Shown: positions 1 to 7,679 of the stretch, piece by piece
Numbering within the stretch: the first letter of the stretch is position 1
How the letters are laid out: each line of letters opens with the position of its first letter
Assembly (NCBI GenBank): GCA_964609495.1
Contig: CAZSTA010000114.1
Coordinates: 1-11,350, forward strand
DNA length: 11,350 nucleotides
Direction of reading: 5' to 3'
DNA from: CAZSTA01 sp964609495 [NCBI: uncultured bacterium]
Lineage (GTDB): Bacteria; CAZSTA01
Notes under the pieces: generated by a model
The model's input: only the letters and a program-made list of their open reading frames with translations
The model's database searches: none
What the model was told of the DNA's origin: nothing
Translations under genes and position numbers: made by a program

Positions 1-2
1 AG

Positions 3-1106
3 GAAGATCTACAACTGTTATCCACCTTCGCCTATCAGGCTAGCTTGGCTATCGAGAGCGCTCGATATTTGATAGATTTAGAGAAGGAAAAAGGGGAGTT
101 GGAGGCCATCTTAAATAGCACTGGCGATGCTATCATCGCTGTTGACGAACAGGGTAGAGTGTTAATGGCGAATCCCGCCTTTGGGGAAGCTTTTGATATT
201 AAGGTCAAGGAGATCATAGGTCTGCCTATTCATAGTATCAAGAACGATTCTTTACAAAAGCTATGTGCAATGGTTGATGAAACGGAAGGTTTGACCAAGG
301 AGCTTACTTTAGATTCGGAGAAGACTTTCTTAGTCACCATATCTCCAGTGGAAGATAGTAAAGGAAATAAAATAGGCTGTATGGCAGTATTACAAGATAT
401 AAGCTATCTAAAGGAGTTAGATGAGATGAAAACAGAGTTCCTATTCAGCGCCTCTCATGATTTGAAGCTTCCTCTTTCCTCTATCATAAGTTATGCTGAT
501 GTATTGGCAAGCGGGATGATGGGCGAGTTGGATTATAAGCAGCGGGAATTCTTGGAGGTGATCATCAGATCAGCGGATAATATGTCAAATTTGATCACTG
601 ATATTCTTGATATCGTTAGAATCGAATCTGGGATTAAGATAACTATGGAGCTGTGCCAGTTGGACCTCATTATCAAAGAAAGTATTTTGGATTTCAAACA
701 TCTGATTAGAGATAAGGGATTAGAGTTGAGAAGCTCTATACCGCCTCTACCAAAAGTATGGGGCAATAAGATTAGATTGAAACAGGCTATCAGCAACCTC
801 CTCAGTAACGCTATTAGATATACCTCGAAAGGAACGATTTCTATCGAGGCTAAAGAGGAACAGGGATATATAACGGTTAGCGTTCGAGATACCGGGATAG
901 GTATTGCGGCTGAGGATCAGCCATACATCTTCGATAAATTCTATCGAATCAAAGATAAGAAAACGCGTGATATAAAGGGAACCGGGTTGGGATTATCTAT
1001 AGTGAAGTCCGTAGTGGAAAGGCATGGGGGGACAGTAGGAGCGGAGAGTAAAGTAGGTGAGGGAAGTAGCTTCTACTTCACCTTGCCAGTATATAAGGCT
1101 GACTAG
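3..1106 (+). CDS. GAF-PAS sensor histidine kinase, 5' partial
   Basis: The reading frame is open to the window edge, so the true start lies upstream. A TTG at 45 is in frame but is probably internal. The first codons (DLQLLSTFAYQASLAIESAR) match the last helix of a GAF domain. A PAS domain follows from about nt 95 to 410. The HisKA phosphoacceptor is His at 456-458, in SHDLKLPLSSI, a variant of the common SHELRTPL box. The ATPase domain shows the N box (NLLSNAIRY, Asn codons at 795 and 807), G1 DTGIGI from 888, the F box FDKFYR from 930 and G2 GTGLGLSI from 978. The family autophosphorylates on His and passes the phosphate to a response regulator. No regulator gene and no membrane segment are visible here, so the signal and partner are unknown. 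The visible part looks cytoplasmic. It ends 60 bp before the radical SAM gene. Confidence 0.95.
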   Translation, partial: EDLQLLSTFAYQASLAIESARYLIDLEKEKGELEAILNSTGDAIIAVDEQGRVLMANPAFGEAFDIKVKEIIGLPIHSIKNDSLQKLCAMVDETEGLTKELTLDSEKTFLVTISPVEDSKGNKIGCMAVLQDISYLKELDEMKTEFLFSASHDLKLPLSSIISYADVLASGMMGELDYKQREFLEVIIRSADNMSNLITDILDIVRIESGIKITMELCQLDLIIKESILDFKHLIRDKGLELRSSIPPLPKVWGNKIRLKQAISNLLSNAIRYTSKGTISIEAKEEQGYITVSVRDTGIGIAAEDQPYIFDKFYRIKDKKTRDIKGTGLGLSIVKSVVERHGGTVGAESKVGEGSSFYFTLPVYKAD

Positions 1107-1166
1107 ACTTATCGTGCTAAAGGTGAAATTTCCCTTGTTAATAACTACAAGAAGGGTGAATAGAGG

Positions 1167-2222
1167 ATGATCGATGAAAAACTTCTGAAAGAGTGTTATG
1201 ACTCTGATGGAATATACGCTTTACAGCTTGAAATTAACGATAGTTGTCATCAATTCTGTGACTATTGCTATATGAAAGCGAAAACCATTACCTCCCAGGT
1301 ATTATCATCTGAGCTTATTAGGGAGATATTAGATGACGCGAAGGAGTTGGAGGTCTCCCGAATAGAGTGGCTAGGAGGAGAGCCTCTTTTAAGAAGAGAT
1401 TCTCTTCCGCTTATGGAATATAGTCAGAAAAAGGGGCTAATTAATAATATGTGGACAGGTGGTCTTCCCTTGGCCGATCCTGAGATTGCAAAGGGAGTAG
1501 TGGAGTTTACTCAAGGTGGGCTAGTTGCATTTCACGTGAGCTCTGTGAATAAAGATACTTATATGAGATTACACCATGGAGGCTCTGAAACTGATCTTGG
1601 AGATATTCTGAAGGGTGTGGAGAATCTCCTTCGTTTCGGTAAAAGCACTGATATGATTCTCAACAGTATGACCTTCACTAAACCTCAAAGCGTGGAGGAT
1701 ATTTGTCAAACCATAGATTTCTTCTATGATAATTACGGGATATCTGCCTATGTAAACATCTACCAATTCTATGAACCAGTAAATCGTCTCGCAGAAGAGG
1801 ATAGGGGGAAATATGCCCCTTCTATCCCTGATATTCGAAGGGTTCTGAATTACGCGGCTAAAAGGTCTGGTATGCGCTACGCTCTAGCCAACTGTGTAAA
1901 TAAATATTATTGTAGTGCGACTGCAGCTATCCTTAACGATGGGAGTCTCACTCCTTGTGCTACTATAAGACCTGCCGATGCCCCGAAAATTTTCGAGGAG
2001 GGATTTAAAAATACCTTCTTAAGATATCGAGATGAGCTTATACTTAAAAAATTGAAGGATCCATCGAATCTGCCTGATGGTTGTCGTGATTGCCCATATA
2101 ATAAGGAGTGCTGGGGATGTCGAGCAAGAGCTTGGGACTGTTTCGAGGATATATATGAGAGGGATCCCGCTTGCTTTAGGAATCCCCAAAATCGCTTGTC
2201 TTCAGGAGTATATTCCTCCTGA
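1167..2222 (+). CDS. Radical SAM/SPASM domain enzyme
   Basis: A 351-aa protein. The N-terminal radical SAM core carries the [4Fe-4S] triad as CX3CX2C (Cys27, Cys31, Cys34, in SCHQFCDYCYM) and the SAM-binding GGEP motif at 70-73. The C-terminal part is a SPASM-type auxiliary cluster region: Cys249 and Cys264 (CX14C), then CX2CX5CX2C at 306, 309, 315 and 318, with further Cys near 325 and 336. The family uses a 5'-deoxyadenosyl radical, and SPASM members often modify peptides or proteins (sulfatase maturases, RiPP maturases, heme d1/PQQ-type enzymes). The substrate cannot be told from this sequence, and no precursor-peptide gene or sulfatase is adjacent. The ATG at 1167 is preceded by GAAGGGTG at 1151-1158, which supports this start. 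It may be co-transcribed with the kinase. Confidence 0.9.
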   Translation: MIDEKLLKECYDSDGIYALQLEINDSCHQFCDYCYMKAKTITSQVLSSELIREILDDAKELEVSRIEWLGGEPLLRRDSLPLMEYSQKKGLINNMWTGGLPLADPEIAKGVVEFTQGGLVAFHVSSVNKDTYMRLHHGGSETDLGDILKGVENLLRFGKSTDMILNSMTFTKPQSVEDICQTIDFFYDNYGISAYVNIYQFYEPVNRLAEEDRGKYAPSIPDIRRVLNYAAKRSGMRYALANCVNKYYCSATAAILNDGSLTPCATIRPADAPKIFEEGFKNTFLRYRDELILKKLKDPSNLPDGCRDCPYNKECWGCRARAWDCFEDIYERDPACFRNPQNRLSSGVYSS

Positions 2223-2249
2223 TCTCTCAAGGGGACTGCTCTTCTTATC

Positions 2250-2289
2250 CTCCCCTCCCTTGACGGAAGGGGTTAGGGGGAGGGTGATT
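2250..2289 (+). repeat. Dispersed G/C-rich hairpin repeat, copy 1
   Basis: A C-rich arm (CCCCTCCCTT) is followed by a short loop, a G-rich arm, and the tail TTAGGGGGAGGGTGATT. The tail and most of the arms match the element at 7551-7590 in the same orientation. It sits between the radical SAM stop and the lipoprotein gene. The arms pair imperfectly. Such hairpin elements are usually present in many intergenic copies per genome; here only the two close copies and one related element (7481-7520) can be seen. Confidence 0.75.
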
Positions 2290-2336
2290 TAAGCAATTCT
2301 CCTTGAAACTGTTCTATAGAAGAGGAGAGATAAATC

Positions 2337-3059
2337 TTGAGAATTTCATCGCTCTTATATTGTTCTCTTATTATATTATTGGGATTGTTATTCGTAGGAT
2401 GCCCTCCTCAGGAGAGCTCAAAACCAATCTTTAATCTCAAGGGGGAGAAGGGAGCTTTGCCTTATGAAGTCATTATAGTGCAGGATGTAAGTAGCTCCAA
2501 TACAAAGAAAGCCAAGATGTGGATCACATCCACTTCCTCCACTCCAGAGCGAGTAGTAAGCACTATGCGGAAGGCGATCAGACTCTTCTATGAGGATGAC
2601 CGGGATCTCGATGGTTTGGAATTATGGTTCTTCAGTGGACACCCAGAGAAAGCCGATCTGGAGTTGGATAGACGGTTTGTGGCTAAGTGCGTCTGGGCTC
2701 CTCAAGGGGAATGGGATAAAATAGATAATTTAGCTTCTAATCCCTCTCTAGCTAAGCAATATCTTATAAAGGGCGAGATCTCGGGAAGGATGTTTCCGAG
2801 TATAATGTATATCATCGAGAGCGCCGTTCCAACTCCAGATGAGGATAGAATTTATGTGGCTTATGAGCGAGCCTATAATAGCTCGGCAGCCTCTGAGAAT
2901 TGGGAGGAGGAGTGTAGGAGGAAAGTCGCTGAGAAATTCGGCATAACCCCGGAGGAAGTATTCAAGATTCACAGGAGAGTCGCTTCCTGGTTGAGATCAA
3001 TCCCTAACATCCCCTTTGAGCTCGATCCCTCTCAGACGGAGGTGAGATTTATAAAATAG
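2337..3059 (+). CDS. Predicted lipoprotein with DUF4875-like domain
   Basis: A 240-aa protein starting at TTG, supported by AGGAG at 2323-2327 nine bases upstream. The N-terminus is a signal sequence (hydrophobic residues 5-20) ending FVGC, so Cys22 is the likely lipidated residue; Phe at -3 makes the lipobox imperfect. The body begins YEVIIVQDVSSS. Later comes VAKCVWAPQGEWDKI, and near the C-terminus GITPEEVFKIHRRVA. From memory this order (a DxS strand, a helix, a hydrophobic strand, then an APxGxW segment) resembles the uncharacterised DUF4875 domain. The DVSSS string could also be read as a vWA MIDAS motif, but the later conserved vWA residues are not evident. No function can be assigned. 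The stop codon overlaps the GTG of the downstream glycosyltransferase by one base, so the two are probably translationally coupled. Confidence 0.8.
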   Translation: MRISSLLYCSLIILLGLLFVGCPPQESSKPIFNLKGEKGALPYEVIIVQDVSSSNTKKAKMWITSTSSTPERVVSTMRKAIRLFYEDDRDLDGLELWFFSGHPEKADLELDRRFVAKCVWAPQGEWDKIDNLASNPSLAKQYLIKGEISGRMFPSIMYIIESAVPTPDEDRIYVAYERAYNSSAASENWEEECRRKVAEKFGITPEEVFKIHRRVASWLRSIPNIPFELDPSQTEVRFIK

Positions 3060-4597
3060 TGGTTAGCCCTGCTTCCTTGAATATTCTCTATACTATGCTC
3101 GTATTCATTTCATCCCTTATATTATACATATATACCCTCATCCCCTCTGTAGCTTGGGGAGATGGAGCTATCTTTCAGATAAGTGCTTACTTTATGAGGT
3201 TAAGCGTGGGAGCTATGGCTCACCCTCTCTATATAGTCATCGCTAAATTGTTCACCTTGTTGCCCATTCGCAATGTAGCTTATCGAGTAAATTTAGTCTC
3301 CGTCGTCTTTGGGGCTTTGACTGTTATGCTGGTATATCTCATAGCGGTGGAACTAACCCGAAGCCCCATCCTAGGCTTCGTCTCTGCCATCAGTTTAGCT
3401 CTGTCCCATACTTTCTGGCTCCACTCCGTCATCCCCGAGGTCTTAACTCTAAATTCCTTCTTTGCGGTATTAGTGATATATCTTCTGATAATATACGAGC
3501 GAAAAGGCGATATAAGACTTATTTATTCTGCTTCCTGCGTCTATGGATTGAGTTTAAGCAATCATCTCCTGATGATTCTTCTTCTTCCTGCGATCCTATT
3601 TATGCTAGCGCTATGTAGCAGAAAGTATAAATGGAGAGCTAAAGAATGGGGGCTAATTATAATCTTCTTCCTTCTAGGACTCTCCTTCTACCTTTATCTT
3701 CTAATCCATAGGGCGACGAAGGTTTCCTTATATCGTCTATTCGATGAGGTGAGTGGAGGGAGCTTCAGGCAGGAGATGTTCACCTCTCCTCTCCAGGTGC
3801 TATTAAGGAGTATCGTAAAGTTTGGCGCATACCTGATGTATCAATTCCCTCTTTTCGGCTTCATTCTAGGATTTATCGGATTATGGCACTCCTTTAAATC
3901 CGGCTGGAGGAGAGCGACTTTTCTCCTCCTATGTTTCTTAGGTAATACGATCTTCACGCTCAACTACTCCGTAAAAGATCAATTTGTCTTCTATATAACC
4001 TCTTATGCTGTATTCGCGATATGGATAGGCTTGGGTGCCGACTGGCTTTGGCAGAAGATCAAATCGTTCTCTCCCGCGAAGATCATCACCATCCTTCTGT
4101 TAGCTTTAACTCCAGTATTATTATATCACTCCCTCCCTTGGGCGATAAGGAAGTTCGATATCGATATCGGTTTCCTTCAAGGAGTTTCGCGAGGTCGAGA
4201 GACTGCCAAAGTTAGAGGATTACCTCGGGACGAGGAACGGTACTTCCTAGTTCCTAGCAAACTAGGTGAATATAGCGCAGCTAATTATGGGAGGGTGACT
4301 CTTGATAGCCTCGCCCCCGAGGCGATCATAATAGCTGACTGGAACCCGAATGCAGTTCTCATCTATTTTCAACAGGTGGAGGGGAGGAGACCAGATGTAA
4401 CTATAGTAAATAACAGCGGAGTGCCAACCTCCAAGCAGATGGAGATTATAGCTGAGGCTTTCGAAGAGGGGAAGCAGGTATATCTTGCCTCGTTAGAACC
4501 TCAGTATTATAGCATTAAAGAGATAGAAGATAAATATAAGATAGAAAGTCAAGGATTTATACATAGATTAGTCCTTAAAGCGAGTGAAGGGAAGTAG
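3059..4597 (+). CDS. DUF2723-like GT-C membrane glycosyltransferase
   Basis: A 512-aa polytopic membrane protein with about ten hydrophobic segments in the first 360 residues and a soluble C-terminal part. After the first membrane segment comes SVAWGDGAIFQ with Asp35, then AHPLY (54-58) and YRVNLVSVVFGALTVML, the pattern of DUF2723 proteins. These belong to the protein O-mannosyltransferase-like GT-C superfamily, where an Asp in the first external loop is catalytic. The C-terminal stretch (ADWNPNAVLIYFQQVEGRRPDVTIVN) is also typical of the family, which uses polyprenyl-phosphate sugars on the outer face of the membrane. Donor and acceptor are unknown. The GTG start at 3059 shares a base with the preceding TAG. 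It has no separate strong ribosome-binding site, so coupling to the lipoprotein gene is likely. A terminator-like hairpin follows 60 bp downstream. Confidence 0.85.
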   Translation: MVSPASLNILYTMLVFISSLILYIYTLIPSVAWGDGAIFQISAYFMRLSVGAMAHPLYIVIAKLFTLLPIRNVAYRVNLVSVVFGALTVMLVYLIAVELTRSPILGFVSAISLALSHTFWLHSVIPEVLTLNSFFAVLVIYLLIIYERKGDIRLIYSASCVYGLSLSNHLLMILLLPAILFMLALCSRKYKWRAKEWGLIIIFFLLGLSFYLYLLIHRATKVSLYRLFDEVSGGSFRQEMFTSPLQVLLRSIVKFGAYLMYQFPLFGFILGFIGLWHSFKSGWRRATFLLLCFLGNTIFTLNYSVKDQFVFYITSYAVFAIWIGLGADWLWQKIKSFSPAKIITILLLALTPVLLYHSLPWAIRKFDIDIGFLQGVSRGRETAKVRGLPRDEERYFLVPSKLGEYSAANYGRVTLDSLAPEAIIIADWNPNAVLIYFQQVEGRRPDVTIVNNSGVPTSKQMEIIAEAFEEGKQVYLASLEPQYYSIKEIEDKYKIESQGFIHRLVLKASEGK

Positions 4598-4656
4598 CTC
4601 TTGGCGTATGAAATTAGACGGTGGTCGCAGAGCTATGAAGCTACGTAGGATGAGGG

Positions 4657-4698
4657 TAATTAGCACCTCACCCTTCGGATAAGGTGAGGTGCTAATTA
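4657..4698 (+). terminator. Strong hairpin, probable terminator of upstream block
   Basis: A perfect 16-bp inverted repeat: 4657-4672 (TAATTAGCACCTCACC) pairs with 4683-4698, around a 10-base loop (4673-4682). It lies 60 bp after the glycosyltransferase stop. The flanks are AT-rich but there is no long T run, so termination may be partial or work from either strand. Confidence 0.65.
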
Positions 4699-4790
4699 TA
4701 TGAAAGTTTATTGAAATCACTTGTTGAATATCGATTCGATATAAGATCATATCTTAATCACCAAAAAAATTTATCAAGCGAAAATTTGCG

Positions 4791-4819
4791 TTGACAAAAA
4801 TAGAGAAGTTTGTTATACT
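4791..4819 (+). promoter_or_regulatory. Near-consensus sigma70 promoter with extended -10
   Basis: TTGACA at 4791-4796 is separated by exactly 17 bases from TATACT at 4814-4819, with TGT directly before the -10 (extended -10). AT-rich, A-tract sequence upstream (4761-4787) could act as an UP element. The predicted transcription start is near 4826, giving a leader of about 84 nt ahead of the FNT gene. This is the best promoter match I noticed in the window. Confidence 0.8.
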
Positions 4820-4909
4820 AAGTTGAATTTTGACTTTTTTGGATGGAACTGGTAAAATATCAAAAAGTGTAAAATAGAACCTTTAAAAAAGAAAGAAGAT
4901 GTCTATACA

Positions 4910-5737
4910 ATGATTGGTTTTATGCATCCAGAGGAAATCGCAGAATATGTCGTAGGAATTAGTAAAAAGAAGTCCGAGCTTTGCATATTACCAACGGTGT
5001 TGCTTGGGATGCTTGCCGGGGTATATATTGGTTTTGGTGCTGAGCTAAGCACGATGGTTACCCACGACCTATCGAAATTCCTCGGGATAGGTTTCGCAAA
5101 GTTCATCGGGGGAAGTGTTTTTAGTGGGGGTCTGATGCTTGTCATTATTGCTGGAGCTGAGCTTTTTACCGGAAATTGTTTGATTCTAGCCGGTGTCATG
5201 GCTCGCAATATTTCGGTGATAAGCATGCTCCGAAATTGGTCCTTTGTCTATTTTGCTAACTTCGCAGGGGCGATGTTACTCGTTATCATTATGTATTACA
5301 GTAACCTCTGGAAAACTGGGGACTTTGGAGTTGGTGCGGCGGCACTCACAACTGCCGCGGGGAAGATGAACCTCTCCTTTCTAGAGGGTTTCTGTAGGGG
5401 GATCGGATGTAATTGGCTGGTCTGTCTGGCTGTTTGGATGTCTATCGCTGGTAAGGACTCGGTGAGCAAGATTTTTGGAATTTATTTTCCTATTATGGCC
5501 TTCGTCGCCAGTGGTTTTGAGCACAGTGTGGCGAATATGTATTTTATCCCAATGGGATTATTTCTCAAAGGAAATGCCGCCGTGGTTAATGCGGTGGGAG
5601 CCGAAACGATTAGTGGCCTTACCTGGTCAAAATTTCTTATCGGAAATCTTATTCCTGTTACCTTAGGCAATATTGTTGGGGGAGCATTCTTTGTCGGAGG
5701 AATCTATTATTTAGCATATATCTGGAATCGCACCTAA
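4910..5737 (+). CDS. Formate/nitrite transporter (FNT) family channel
   Basis: A 275-aa inner-membrane protein with about six membrane segments. Family signatures are clear: AGAELFTGNCL (Thr87 in the selectivity loop, equivalent to the LFT of FocA), RGIGCNWLVCLAVWMS, then FVASGFEHSVANMYFIPMG with the conserved pore His205, and Lys187 in the position of the conserved FocA lysine. FNT proteins are pentameric channels or transporters for small monovalent anions (formate, nitrite, hydrosulfide). The substrate cannot be fixed by motif, and there is no pyruvate-formate lyase, nitrite reductase or sulfite reductase gene nearby to decide it. The ATG at 4910 follows a purine-rich stretch (about 4888-4897) with loose spacing; ATG 4922 is an alternative start. 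The gene has its own strong promoter and no close partner, so it is probably monocistronic. Confidence 0.93.
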   Translation: MIGFMHPEEIAEYVVGISKKKSELCILPTVLLGMLAGVYIGFGAELSTMVTHDLSKFLGIGFAKFIGGSVFSGGLMLVIIAGAELFTGNCLILAGVMARNISVISMLRNWSFVYFANFAGAMLLVIIMYYSNLWKTGDFGVGAAALTTAAGKMNLSFLEGFCRGIGCNWLVCLAVWMSIAGKDSVSKIFGIYFPIMAFVASGFEHSVANMYFIPMGLFLKGNAAVVNAVGAETISGLTWSKFLIGNLIPVTLGNIVGGAFFVGGIYYLAYIWNRT

Positions 5738-5949
5738 AGATATTTAGGGTGGGAGGTCAGATTATAGGCGCAAAAGCTGTGCTAAATAAAGGTGATATCA
5801 GAGTTATGATCTTCTCCCCTTAATGCTATTCTTTATCTTCCTTCTTCTAAGGGAGATGTTCATAAAGAGGAGGTGGTAAAAAGAAGAAAAAAAGCTCAAA
5901 GCTGTTCTTTAGTAGCATAGAATATACTCTAAGATTAGGAGGGACAAAT

Positions 5950-7335
5950 ATGAAAATTTCCAAGTGGGTTATCGCTGTAACAATCGTTGCTCTGTTGGTG
6001 AGTATGCCATTGGTGAGCTTTGCTAAAGGCAAAGTAGTAATTTGGGGATTGAACATTGCTACTCCCGGCCAGGCTAAAGGTCAATATGAGGCCTTCGTAA
6101 AGGCTAGACCTGATATCGAATTAGTTCCCGAGGCGATGGTCATCGGTGAGGGTTTCGGGGGAAAGCGAGCGATGAAGCTAGTTACCGCTATAGCCGCCGG
6201 GACTGCCCCCGATGTGGTCAATTTGAACAGGCCTTGGATCCAGACCTGGGGATCAAGAGGAGTTCTCAGCTCCCTCAATGATTATATCGAGCGAGATAGC
6301 TTATCCTTCGAGGATAACTTCGAAGCTTTTGTCAAGGATGTCACCTGGGAGGGAAATATCTATGCTATGCCTATGGGCACTGATGATAGGGAGCTAGGAT
6401 GGAATGTGGATCTTTTCGAGGCGGTGGGCCTTGATCCTAGCAAAGCTCCCGAAACTTGGGATGATATGCTGGAGTATGCTGAGAAGCTCACCCTCTATGA
6501 TGATAAGGGTGATCTGAAACAAGTCGGCTTCTTCCGTAGGTATGCCGATGGTATGTATAGCTGGATGTGGGCCGCCGGAGCTCGCATTATGTCCGATGAT
6601 AAAAGAAAGGTTTTGATTAATCAGCCGAGGAATGTGGAGACCTTGGAGTGGTTTACAGAGTTGCTCGATGCGTGTGGTGGTGCTGAATTATCCGCGGCTA
6701 TGGCTTCAACTTATGAGACCGGGACCCCTGATGATCCGTTTGGGACGGGTAAATATGCGATGGCGATCTTGGGAAGCTGGGAAGTCAACGCTGCAGCCCG
6801 CTTCTGGCCGAAGGATATGAGCTGGAACTCCGGGAGAACCCCCACCCCCGAACCAGGGATGCCTCGTATCACCTGGGCAGGTGGATGGACCTGGGTTATA
6901 CCTAGAGGAGTTGATAATCCCGAGGGGGCTTGGGAGGTAATCAAATGGCTGGTGAGCGAAGAGTCTTATATGGCTGGAGCAGAGGCGGAGAACGCCTATA
7001 ACCAAAGTATAGGCCGTATCTATGTTCCCGGCTATACTACTTGGAAGTCCATTGATAAAGCCCTACGAGATAAATACAGACCCGCCCTAGAGGAGTATGA
7101 TCCCAAAGTTGCCGAGGCTTACGATAGGTATTATAATCTGTGGAGCGAGGCTATCGTCTATACCATTCCCGCCAGTCCCGTAGGAGCTATCCTTTGGGAT
7201 GAGCTGGTGAGAGCTACTGACGATGGTGTATATCATAGGAAGAGCGCTAAGGAAGCTCTGGATGAGTCCGCTAACAAGATCCAGGCTGAGCTGGACGAGT
7301 TCTTCGCTGAGTATGATAAAGCTCACGGAAAGTAG
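5950..7335 (+). CDS. ABC sugar transporter solute-binding protein
   Basis: A 461-aa extracellular binding protein of the family 1 (MalE/UgpB-like) type. The N-terminus is a Sec signal peptide: basic MKISK, a hydrophobic core to about residue 22, and a probable signal peptidase I site after Ala25 (SFA|KG). There is no lipobox, which fits a periplasmic protein. The mature part opens with the beta strand KVVIWGLN, followed by AIAAGTAPDVVNL, typical of the cluster. Later AMPMGTDDRELGWNVDLFEA and WAGGWTWVIPRGVDNPEGAW match the hinge and C-lobe of this family. It would capture a sugar or glycoside and deliver it to the permeases encoded downstream. AGGAGG at 5937-5942, seven bases before the ATG, supports the start. 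A hairpin just after the stop may hold downstream expression below that of this gene, a common arrangement for binding proteins. Confidence 0.93.
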   Translation: MKISKWVIAVTIVALLVSMPLVSFAKGKVVIWGLNIATPGQAKGQYEAFVKARPDIELVPEAMVIGEGFGGKRAMKLVTAIAAGTAPDVVNLNRPWIQTWGSRGVLSSLNDYIERDSLSFEDNFEAFVKDVTWEGNIYAMPMGTDDRELGWNVDLFEAVGLDPSKAPETWDDMLEYAEKLTLYDDKGDLKQVGFFRRYADGMYSWMWAAGARIMSDDKRKVLINQPRNVETLEWFTELLDACGGAELSAAMASTYETGTPDDPFGTGKYAMAILGSWEVNAAARFWPKDMSWNSGRTPTPEPGMPRITWAGGWTWVIPRGVDNPEGAWEVIKWLVSEESYMAGAEAENAYNQSIGRIYVPGYTTWKSIDKALRDKYRPALEEYDPKVAEAYDRYYNLWSEAIVYTIPASPVGAILWDELVRATDDGVYHRKSAKEALDESANKIQAELDEFFAEYDKAHGK

Positions 7336-7345
7336 TCAAATTCAA

Positions 7346-7383
7346 TATAACCTCCACCCCTCTTTTGAGGGATGGAGGTTATA
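7346..7383 (+). terminator. Hairpin after the solute-binding protein gene
   Basis: Arms 7346-7362 (TATAACCTCCACCCCTC) and 7367-7383 pair over 17 positions with one C-A mismatch, around a TTTT loop. It begins 10 bases past the stop codon. There is no strong T run after it, so it may be a partial terminator or an mRNA 3'-end stabiliser that lets some read-through reach the permease genes. Confidence 0.65.
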
Positions 7384-7480
7384 GTTTCGCTTACTATTTG
7401 GTTTCTGAACTTCTAAACGGTAATATGAAGTATAGACTATATCAAATTCTTAGTTTTCGCTAGGGAGTTCAAGATATAAT

Positions 7481-7520
7481 TCCCCCCTCACCCTATCCCT
7501 CTCCCACGAGGGGAGAGGGA
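7481..7520 (+). repeat. G/C-rich hairpin repeat, related form
   Basis: It begins TCCCCCCTCACCCTA. The stem TCCCTCTCCC (7496-7505) pairs perfectly with 7511-7520 around a five-base loop. It looks like the opposite-orientation relative of the elements at 2250 and 7551. Elements of the form CCCTCACCCTAWCCCTCTCCC are common intergenic repeats in many bacterial genomes. Confidence 0.7.
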
Positions 7521-7550
7521 ACATCGAGATAGAGCTGATCTCTTTAGTTT

Positions 7551-7590
7551 CCCCCTCCCTTGATGGGAGGGGGTTAGGGGGAGGGTGATT
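7551..7590 (+). repeat. Dispersed G/C-rich hairpin repeat, copy 2
   Basis: A perfect 9-bp stem, CCCCCTCCC (7551-7559) with 7565-7573, around a five-base loop, then TTAGGGGGAGGGTGATT. It closely matches 2250-2289 in the same orientation. The + strand at 7565-7585 has four G tracts (3, 5, 5, 3) separated by loops of 1, 3 and 1 bases, a textbook G-quadruplex pattern. Confidence 0.8.
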
Positions 7591-7679
7591 CAGAATGGCT
7601 TCGAGATCTGACACAAGAGAAAAATCTTCAATAGTCCTATTAATTCGGCAAAAACCAAATTAAAGAGGGAGGAAGAGAA

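Larger units (their letters stand above)
4598..4909. other. Gene-free stretch of 312 bp
   Basis: It contains the strong hairpin at 4657-4698, then an AT-rich segment (4700-4790), the promoter at 4791-4819, and a leader of about 85 nt before the FNT gene. No convincing coding sequence was seen. A four-codon ATG...TGA at 4899-4913 overlaps the FNT start codon; I regard it as chance. Confidence 0.6.
7336..7679. other. Gene-free stretch of 344 bp within the ABC locus
   Basis: It holds a terminator-like hairpin (7346-7383), two G/C-rich hairpin repeats (7481-7520 and 7551-7590), and the ribosome-binding site of the first permease (GGGAGGA at 7667-7673). No coding sequence and no well-formed promoter were recognised here. 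Confidence 0.65.

Noticed and set aside
1132-1156. Stem CCCTT/AAGGG masking the radical SAM ribosome-binding site
   Set aside because: Only five pairs plus a bulge and two more pairs; too weak to call a regulatory structure.
2475-2510. vWA domain with a MIDAS motif (DVSSS) in the lipoprotein
   Set aside because: The later conserved vWA Thr and Asp positions are not evident, and the overall pattern fits a DUF4875-like domain better.
5814-5859. Hairpin TCTCCCCTTA / TAAGGGAGAT between the FNT and binding-protein genes
   Set aside because: About nine pairs with a bulge and a long loop; not convincing as a terminator or switch.
5923-5928. TATACT as a -10 box for the binding-protein gene
   Set aside because: No -35 match at 16-18 bases, and the predicted start would fall in the ribosome-binding site.
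6706-7005. Reverse-strand open frame of 99 codons inside the binding-protein gene
   Set aside because: It is fully antisense to a clear family member and has no start context or recognisable domain.
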